DNA of 64,000 bases from Arthrobacter sp. GMC3 (GTDB lineage Bacteria; Actinomycetota; Actinomycetes; Actinomycetales; Micrococcaceae), in the NCBI RefSeq assembly GCF_002929305.1, contig NZ_PJIO01000001.1:372001-436000 (forward strand), in the 5' to 3' direction. A program made the translations under genes and the position numbers. Positions 59,470-64,000 of this stretch are shown piece after piece. The notes under the pieces were generated by a model that made no database searches, was not told where the DNA came from, and saw nothing but the letters and a program-made list of their open reading frames with translations. The first letter of the stretch is position 1, and each line of letters begins with the position of its first letter.

Positions 59470-59912
59470 GCAACGAAAGTAAGTTCAAACTCTGGGAGCA
59501 CGTGCGGGTCACGAATCCTGAACCGTCCGTGTTCGACAAGGTTGGCCGCATCACTGGCTCACCTGATCAGGGCGGCTTCTACCGGGTAATCATCGACGGG
59601 TACACCTACTGGATCAAGGGTGAAGGATTGATCCTCGCTGATCCTGACGTTCACGCAATCCTGGATCAGATGGACGCGGAGAGTGCGGCGGCTCCCGTGA
59701 TGCCGACAGATCAGATGCCGTGGGCCAGTGTTGCAGTGAAGGCCGACGATGGCGAGAAGTCTGAGGGCGCAATCGAACGTACCGGCGTGACGGCTGAGGA
59801 CAAGCTGCGGATGATCGCGGACACGGTTGAAGGCCAAGTACCGTTCGGGACTGAGCTCGCCAACTTCCGACGCCGCCTGTCCGCAATCCTCAGTATCGGC
59901 CACGACGCATGA
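59466..59912 (+). CDS. Hypothetical phage protein
   Basis: 148 residues, ATGA overlap. N-terminal half has a small beta-barrel look (KLWEHVRVTNPEPSVFDKVGRITGS, GGFYRVIIDGYTYWIKGEGL), C-terminal half is helical (AEDKLRMIADTVEGQVPF, NFRRRLSAILSIG). Not recognised. Directly coupled to the RusA gene. Confidence 0.63.
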   Translation: MSNESKFKLWEHVRVTNPEPSVFDKVGRITGSPDQGGFYRVIIDGYTYWIKGEGLILADPDVHAILDQMDAESAAAPVMPTDQMPWASVAVKADDGEKSEGAIERTGVTAEDKLRMIADTVEGQVPFGTELANFRRRLSAILSIGHDA

Positions 59913-60412
59913 CCCCGCAGGAGCCGCGCCAATTAACCACCAGCGCGACAGGAGGGGCTGAGCGGGTTGGTGGTGGTCGGGAGGTGAACGGGGCGCTTAA
60001 ATCGCCTCCTGTGGACTTCACCTTCCACGTCGAAGGCAAAGCAGCCCCGCAAGGATCCAAGAAGGGATTCATCAGCGGCGGCAAGGTCAACATGGTCGAG
60101 ATGTCCAAGAACCTCCCAGCCTGGCGCGCACAAGTCGCCACAGCTGCAATGCGGGCATGGGGCAAGGAGGCGCTCGACTGCCCCGTCAGCGTCCAAGCAA
60201 CCTTCCGCATCCCCAAACCAAAGTCCACCAAGTTCAGCGACTACCCAGCAGGACCACCCGACACCGACAAACTCCAACGGGCAGTCGGTGACGCACTCAA
60301 AACAGCAGGCGTCATCACCGACGACTCACGCATAGTCCACTGGGACGCCGCCAAAGTCTGGGGCCCAGCAGGCGCAACTATCACCATCACAGAAATGAGA
60401 ACAAGAGTCTGA
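59909..60412 (+). CDS. RusA family Holliday-junction resolvase
   Basis: 167 residues, ATGA overlap. RusA core: FTFHVEGKAAPQGSKKGF at the start, PPDTDKLQRAVGDALKTAGVITDDSRIV with the acidic residues (D-x-D and D-D) that bind Mg. The first 30 residues are an extension. It cuts four-way DNA junctions as part of phage recombination or before packaging. Ends at a bidirectional terminator opposite GlsB. Confidence 0.93.
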   Translation: MTPQEPRQLTTSATGGAERVGGGREVNGALKSPPVDFTFHVEGKAAPQGSKKGFISGGKVNMVEMSKNLPAWRAQVATAAMRAWGKEALDCPVSVQATFRIPKPKSTKFSDYPAGPPDTDKLQRAVGDALKTAGVITDDSRIVHWDAAKVWGPAGATITITEMRTRV

Positions 60413-60424
60413 GGGCAAAGCAAA

Positions 60425-60458
60425 GGGAGGCTCCGACCCGTTCAAGGCGGAACCTCCC
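60425..60458. terminator. Bidirectional terminator
   Basis: GGGAGG (60425-60430) pairs with CCTCCC (60453-60458), with further CTCCG/CGGA pairs inside, between the convergent rusA-like and GlsB-like genes. Confidence 0.68.
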
Positions 60459-60471
60459 CTATGTGCAGCTA

Positions 60472-60732
60472 TCAGGCTTTCTTGCGCGTCAACAATCCCC
60501 AAACCACCAGGACAATCAACGAACCAACAATCGCGAGCAACCACGTCGATAGCGACCAGAACTCGTTGATACCCACATTGAACAAGGCACCACCAATCCA
60601 GCCACCCAAAACGGCGCCAACAATTCCCAGCAGCAACGTAGCGATCCAACCGCCACCCTGCTCACCCGGCTTAATCGCTTTCGCAATCGCACCAGCAATC
60701 AAACCCAAAACAATCCAACCAATGAAACCCAT
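60472..60732 (-). CDS. GlsB/YeaQ/YmgE family membrane protein
   Basis: 86 residues from the ATG before GFIGWIVLG, with GGAGAAAAG upstream. Three hydrophobic helices, glycine-rich: GFIGWIVLGLIAGAIAKAI, WIATLLLGIVGAVLGGWIG, WLLAIVGSLIVLVVWGLL, with KPGEQGGGWI between the first two, which is diagnostic for the family (transglycosylase-associated protein). It is a host-type stress protein against the phage operon direction, hence probably lysogenic cargo. Confidence 0.9.
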   Translation of the reverse strand: MGFIGWIVLGLIAGAIAKAIKPGEQGGGWIATLLLGIVGAVLGGWIGGALFNVGINEFWSLSTWLLAIVGSLIVLVVWGLLTRKKA

Positions 60733-60860
60733 GTCTTTTCTCCGTTCGGATGAAGGTTTTAGTCTCAGCATCAAATCGCGATGCACCCGACAACCTTACT
60801 GAGCAGTAACGCGAACATCAAACCGAGAACACCCCAAACCACTAGGACAAGGAACAAACC

Positions 60861-61208
60861 ATGACCATTCCAACCCCCGAAGCAATCGAAGCCGCAGCAC
60901 GGGCGATGTACGAAGACTTCCGCTTGGACCACAAAGGCCGGTTCGCAAACACGCCAATCTGGGACAAGCTCGGCACCTCTGAGCAGGATCACTGGCGGCG
61001 ACATGCGCGAGTCGCTTATCCGATCATCGCCGCCCAAGCCAAAGCCGAAGCGCTCAGGGAAGCAGCCCAAGCGCTGGATCGGGTGGAGTACGCACGACCC
61101 GACACGCCCGAACGCGACCACTACAACACCATGCTCGCAATCCGGCGCGGCGGAACCACCGCATGGCTCCGTGGCCGTGCGGCGATCATCGAAAGGGGAG
61201 GCGAATGA
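60861..61208 (+). CDS. Hypothetical phage protein
   Basis: 115 residues with AAGGAA 8 bases upstream. PEAIEAAARAMYEDFR, DHWRRHARVAYPIIAAQAKAEALREAAQAL: a pattern typical of small actinophage hypotheticals of unknown role, often with the A-A-x-A-x-Y helix at the start. It begins a new rightward block after the leftward GlsB gene. Confidence 0.7.
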   Translation: MTIPTPEAIEAAARAMYEDFRLDHKGRFANTPIWDKLGTSEQDHWRRHARVAYPIIAAQAKAEALREAAQALDRVEYARPDTPERDHYNTMLAIRRGGTTAWLRGRAAIIERGGE

Positions 61209-61249
61209 GAGAGTGTATCGAAATTCATTGAAGGAGCGCGAGAGGAATG

Positions 61250-61792
61250 CTACATTCCGGCAGCGGCCGCCTTGAGTGGCTCAATAATTGATTCCGCTTG
61301 CACTCTATGCTGCTGAATTGCTCGTGCCACAGCAATAGTGCTCTCACTGCCGGGCTCGCGGACGAGAGTTACCATGCAGTCTCCGAGTTCAATGGAAATT
61401 CTTACGAGATCATTGAATTCCCGTGAGTACATGTGACTGGAATTGTCTGACCTCCCTAAGTAAGTCACCGCTGCGTTATAGAAAACGACAAGCTCGTAGA
61501 TGCCTCTAGCCAATTCGAGGTCGTCGGCATCGATCTTCCAACGAATTGCCGCTGATTGGGCTCGTAGCGCCGCGGCAGTGACACCTGCCTCTCCATATTC
61601 GAAGGCGGCTGTAACAGCCTGAACACTGCTGGCAAGGTCCGCGGCTGCCTCGATCTGCCGCGAACGACGCGCCTCATTCCTTTGCTCAGCAATTGTCTTT
61701 CTCAGGACTTTCATTGCCACATAGGCTGCGACTCCACCAGCAATGATCGACCCAATAACACCACTCAATAAGTACTTCGCCCATTCATCCAT
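61250..61792 (-). CDS. Leftward single-pass membrane protein, possible lysogenic cargo
   Basis: 180 residues. Residues 7-29 (YLLSGVIGSIIAGGVAAYVAM) are a membrane helix, then a basic segment (RKTIAEQRNEARRSRQ) and a helical cytoplasmic domain of about 140 residues. This shape occurs in phage and host proteins of unknown function, some with exclusion or defence roles. It is the only leftward gene in the right part, with base composition less GC-rich than its neighbours (ATTCCGGC, TTTATAG-like stretches). Cargo role is inferred, not shown. Confidence 0.65.
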   Translation of the reverse strand: MDEWAKYLLSGVIGSIIAGGVAAYVAMKVLRKTIAEQRNEARRSRQIEAAADLASSVQAVTAAFEYGEAGVTAAALRAQSAAIRWKIDADDLELARGIYELVVFYNAAVTYLGRSDNSSHMYSREFNDLVRISIELGDCMVTLVREPGSESTIAVARAIQQHRVQAESIIEPLKAAAAGM

Positions 61793-61884
61793 CGACCAAG
61801 GCTACTGAACATCTAACGCCCAACCATCATCCCGCTCCACCCGGCCGAGAACTTTGCCAAACATAAACGACGAAAGAGGATCTG

Positions 61885-62334
61885 ATGACCTACCCAACAG
61901 CACTGCTTGTAGCTTCACAACTTATCCAGGCAGTAGACAACAACATTGATTCAACCGTGTCCATCACGCCGAGCAATGTCGAGTTCTGCATCTGGACAGG
62001 CGGCTACGGACCGCAGTTCGACAACCACGCAATGCTCATCGAAGAGGCCGCAAAGTTTCTCGACACCCGCCACGTCAACATCGACCAGCGGTTCTGGCGC
62101 AGCGGCAACAAAGGCCACCACACCGTCAACCGCGACATGGCAACACTCAGCGGCACTATCAGCAAGATCGCCGTCAAGATCCACTACCTAGTCCCACACA
62201 TTCACGGGCGCTGGCTTGGAATCGTCGAGAATGACCAACCCCGCTGGACCTGTGGACGATGCCGAGAACGCATCACCATCACCGAATCCCGCAAACTCGG
62301 ACTCCTGCCACCACTCGACCGGCGCAAGTCATGA
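61885..62334 (+). CDS. Hypothetical phage protein with a zinc-ribbon-like end
   Basis: 149 residues with GAGGA 6 bases upstream. The first 100 residues are mixed (LLVASQLIQAVDNNI, FCIWTGGYGPQFDNHAMLIEEAAKF); near the end WTCGRCRERITIT carries CxxC, only half of a zinc site. Starts a block divergent from the membrane protein. Confidence 0.62.
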   Translation: MTYPTALLVASQLIQAVDNNIDSTVSITPSNVEFCIWTGGYGPQFDNHAMLIEEAAKFLDTRHVNIDQRFWRSGNKGHHTVNRDMATLSGTISKIAVKIHYLVPHIHGRWLGIVENDQPRWTCGRCRERITITESRKLGLLPPLDRRKS

Positions 62335-62552
62335 CCGCTGACGGCCAGCACTACGAAGGCTGCCCCTGCCCACCCTGCGTGGACATCCTGGCCGCGAGAC
62401 CAGAACCACCCGTGCCACTGGCGTATTTGGGTTGCTGCTCATCCATCGTCAAACTCACCAGAACCAGCCCCGGGATGTTCGCGGGGATTGAGACGCACCT
62501 AGCCCACTGTCAACAGGCAGTGGCTCCTTTTATGCCCAAGGAGGGCAAGTGA
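62331..62552 (+). CDS. Cysteine-rich small phage protein
   Basis: 73 residues, ATGA overlap. GCPCPPCVDIL at the start and LGCCSS later, plus HLAHCQQ: a small Cys/His-rich protein. A weak hairpin with CTCCTTTT lies over its last codons. Confidence 0.55.
   Translation: MTADGQHYEGCPCPPCVDILAARPEPPVPLAYLGCCSSIVKLTRTSPGMFAGIETHLAHCQQAVAPFMPKEGK
62504..62528 (+). terminator. Weak terminator-like hairpin inside a phage gene
   Basis: CCACTG (62504-62509) and CAGTGG (62518-62523), then CTCCTTTT and ATGCCCAAGGAGG. It resembles the elements at 55314 and 58623. Confidence 0.42.
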
Positions 62553-62770
62553 GCGACACCAGAGCAGGCCAAGAGATCCGCAGTCAACACCCGTACGCCT
62601 ACCGCAGCGGACAGTGGGCGCTCATCACCGGAACCGCCAAGATCTGCGCCCACGAAAACCAGACCCGCGGCTGCTACCAACTCCGCTGGCCAGACGGAGC
62701 CACCGACGACTGGGCCATTGAAGACCCTGCCGCCGACTACGAATACCGAGAAGCCAAGGAGACGCCATGA
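62549..62770 (+). CDS. Small phage hypothetical protein
   Basis: 73 residues from GTG, overlapping previous stop. Tyr/Trp-rich with a KICAHENQTRGCYQLRW strand pair; two Cys. ORF ends with an ATGA overlap with the lipoprotein gene. Not recognised. Confidence 0.55.
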   Translation: MSDTRAGQEIRSQHPYAYRSGQWALITGTAKICAHENQTRGCYQLRWPDGATDDWAIEDPAADYEYREAKETP

Positions 62771-62961
62771 AGAAAACCATCGCAACACTCGCCGTCGTCG
62801 GACTGCTCGCACTGACCGGGTGCAGCAGTGAGCAGCAAGCAGCAGAGTCCAGCCCCGTACCCCATGCCGTGAAACTTGCAGACGGTCGAACCATCACCTG
62901 CATTGCATGGAAAGCAGGATACGCGGGCGGACTCTCCTGCGACTGGGACGGCGCCAAGTGA
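62767..62961 (+). CDS. Small phage lipoprotein
   Basis: 64 residues, ATGA overlap. KKTIATLAVVGLLALTGCSSE is a lipobox signal (LTGC), leaving about 45 mature residues with two Cys (ITCIAW and LSCDWD) that may be bonded. Second lipoprotein of the element; small surface lipoproteins can affect superinfection. Confidence 0.72.
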   Translation: MKKTIATLAVVGLLALTGCSSEQQAAESSPVPHAVKLADGRTITCIAWKAGYAGGLSCDWDGAK

Positions 62962-63290
62962 CCAACCAGCTATTCCGCGACTACCTCGACGAGGATGTGC
63001 CGATGCCGGTGCGGCCAAAGTCAGCCAAGGGAGGCGTATGGGTCGCACCAGTTGGCACACCGCTCAACCTCAGCAACATGACCGGCTGGATGGAAGTTCA
63101 CGGCATAGCCATTGAACCGTGGCAGGCGGAATTTATCCAGCAGATGAACACCACCCCGCGACGGTACATCTTTGAGCCCACCGACCCGCGAGCCCACGCA
63201 CTCACCGCCAGACAGCACCGCGGCACCGGACCCGCGCCCGAACCGCTCAGGATGCGCGGACGAACCAACCGATACAAGGAGAAGCCATGA
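62958..63290 (+). CDS. Phage hypothetical protein
   Basis: 110 residues from GTG, overlapping the lipoprotein stop. GIAIEPWQAEFIQQMNTTPRRYIF is an aromatic amphipathic segment that recalls phage proteins with an E-P-W/F-Q-x-E-F motif, and C-terminus is basic (RMRGRTNRYKEK). Function unknown. Confidence 0.6.
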   Translation: MTNQLFRDYLDEDVPMPVRPKSAKGGVWVAPVGTPLNLSNMTGWMEVHGIAIEPWQAEFIQQMNTTPRRYIFEPTDPRAHALTARQHRGTGPAPEPLRMRGRTNRYKEKP

Positions 63291-63484
63291 CCGTCTATAT
63301 CCAAGGCATCGAACTACGCCCCGAAGACAAGCCCAAAGCAGACGCGCTCATTCAAGTCGTCAGCAAATCCACATGCTCCCTCGACGACGCCGTCAAACTC
63401 GCAGACGCACTCGGCATCACACTCCACTTCATCGCCAGCAGCAAACCAGAACCCAAAGAAGAACCAGCCAAGGAGGACGCTTGA
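63287..63484 (+). CDS. Small phage hypothetical protein
   Basis: 65 residues, ATGA overlap. GIELRPEDKPKADALIQVVSKSTCSLDDAVKLADALGITLHF, then a Lys/Glu/Pro tail. Possibly ordered as a small alpha-helical domain with a disordered end. Not recognised. Confidence 0.58.
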   Translation: MTVYIQGIELRPEDKPKADALIQVVSKSTCSLDDAVKLADALGITLHFIASSKPEPKEEPAKEDA

Positions 63485-64000
63485 CGCTCAGGGACAACGT
63501 GCACCGCTTGGTCAATGAACATCTAAAGCTAGGGCCAACCGGGAAGCCACATATGGTCTCAGCCTTACTCGCTGAACTGCGCGACGCGGTAACGCCAGGG
63601 AATAGCGGGGCCGGAGATGGTGCGGGAGGTTTGCCCATTCCTATCAATCCTGACGCGGTTGAGATGCTGGCAAGGGTGGAGCGGGAACTCAAGAGCGAGT
63701 ATTGGGAGATGCTGGCTATAGTCTGGCCGGCGTCCCTCGAAGAGTTGCTTCTCCAACTCCCAAGTGGCGCCCCAGACGCAGCATGGGAAGCGTATCTTGA
63801 TCACGTCACTCTCGATTGGGTGGACAAGATCACGACGTTCCTATGGCCAGTGAAGCCGCGACGGAAGCTGTTCGGCAAAACCTGCCCGTCATGCAGCCAG
63901 GCAGTTCATGGGGAAGATCGAGCTGTGTGCCTGACGCTAGGATGCTGGGATACCGAGGGCGAACTCGCCAAGATTGGGGACTGGAATATTCGATGCGAGG
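63481..64000 (+). CDS. Phage hypothetical protein with zinc-ribbon-like end, 3' partial
   Basis: From a TTG overlapping the previous stop (TTGA), the frame stays open to the window edge (173 codons). N-terminal half is helical (LRDNVHRLVNEHLKLG, VEMLARVERELKSEYWEML), then TFLWPVKPRRKLFGKTCPSCSQAVHGE, with CPSC and later C...C residues forming a likely zinc ribbon. The pattern W-P-V/I-x-x-x-x...K-x-C-P-x-C suggests a known type of actinophage protein, but I cannot name it. Confidence 0.68.
   Translation, partial: MTLRDNVHRLVNEHLKLGPTGKPHMVSALLAELRDAVTPGNSGAGDGAGGLPIPINPDAVEMLARVERELKSEYWEMLAIVWPASLEELLLQLPSGAPDAAWEAYLDHVTLDWVDKITTFLWPVKPRRKLFGKTCPSCSQAVHGEDRAVCLTLGCWDTEGELAKIGDWNIRCE

Larger units (their letters stand above)
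47636..64000. mobile_element. Prophage, left end to window edge (incomplete in window)
   Basis: From tRNA-Met to the window end the gene style changes: about 40 short genes, nearly all rightward, mostly with 4-base overlaps, including repressor, Cro, Xis-like protein, sliding clamp, YqaJ exonuclease, SSB, HNH nuclease, replication protein and RusA. That is the immunity, recombination and replication part of a temperate siphovirus-type phage of Actinobacteria. No integrase, terminase, capsid, tail or lysis gene is present, so the right part lies outside. The exact left junction cannot be set without the other att copy. Confidence 0.88.

Noticed and set aside
61250..61792. Abortive-infection or toxin-antitoxin gene
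   Set aside because: Size, single gene and membrane helix would allow an exclusion role, but no toxin, nuclease or antitoxin motif is visible and no partner gene exists.

Overview
The window is a chromosomal piece of a GC-rich Gram-positive actinobacterium. The gene set (mycobacterial-type PutA, Rpf with LysM, LPXTG surface protein, kdpFABCDE, several apparently leaderless regulators) best fits Arthrobacter or a close relative in the Micrococcaceae; this is an inference from gene content, not from a marker gene. About 1-47.6 kb is host sequence and 47.64-64 kb is the left part of a prophage that runs off the window.

Host layout. 1-4.4 kb: a 5'-truncated secreted M66-type metalloprotease with a ricin-like lectin tail, a two-domain VOC protein and a YajQ protein. 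4.4-5.5 kb: a short interspersed repeat tract, a small exported protein and tRNA-Tyr. 5.5-13.4 kb: small hypothetical proteins, a GNAT acetyltransferase, a MarR/MFS efflux unit, a thioredoxin whose start codon sits in a long hairpin, an ABM monooxygenase, a lipoprotein, an AlkA-like glycosylase and a LysR/permease pair divergent from putA (13.5-17 kb). 17.4-26.3 kb: one giant sortase-anchored surface protein with a VWA domain and three-plus copies of a roughly 1.72-kb module. 26.4-33.3 kb: VOC/AraC pair, a transsulfuration pair (cystathionine beta-synthase and gamma-synthase/lyase), an Rpf-LysM cell-wall enzyme, an amidohydrolase and an SDR oxidoreductase. 33.3-41.2 kb: a complete kdpF-A-B-C-D-E potassium uptake operon with three 11-bp direct repeats upstream that look like a KdpE site. 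41.2-47.2 kb: PadR/MFS efflux unit, NAD(P)-binding protein, MOSC protein and a cold-shock-type DEAD-box RNA helicase with a long leader, followed by tRNA-Thr and tRNA-Met.

Prophage layout. The element starts just after tRNA-Met, the likely attachment site. A divergent repressor/Cro pair flanks a region with three operator-like palindromes. Rightward genes follow in a tightly coupled series, mostly with 4-base ATGA/GTGA overlaps: Xis-like protein, GIY-YIG-type protein, a phage sliding clamp, zinc-ribbon microproteins, a YqaJ-type exonuclease carrying an inserted zinc-finger-like segment, a conserved unknown protein, SSB, HNH nuclease, a replication-initiator-like protein, a glutaredoxin-like protein, a RusA resolvase, two lipoproteins and leftward cargo genes. 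Most breaks in translational coupling carry a hairpin, often followed by a T-tract and a CCCAAA-like box. No integrase, terminase or structural genes are in the window, so the element continues to the right.

What stands out: the symmetrical phage immunity switch, the repeated hairpin elements in the early phage operon, the zinc-finger insertion in the exonuclease, the modular giant adhesin and the trxA start-codon hairpin. I saw no CRISPR array, insertion sequence or rRNA.
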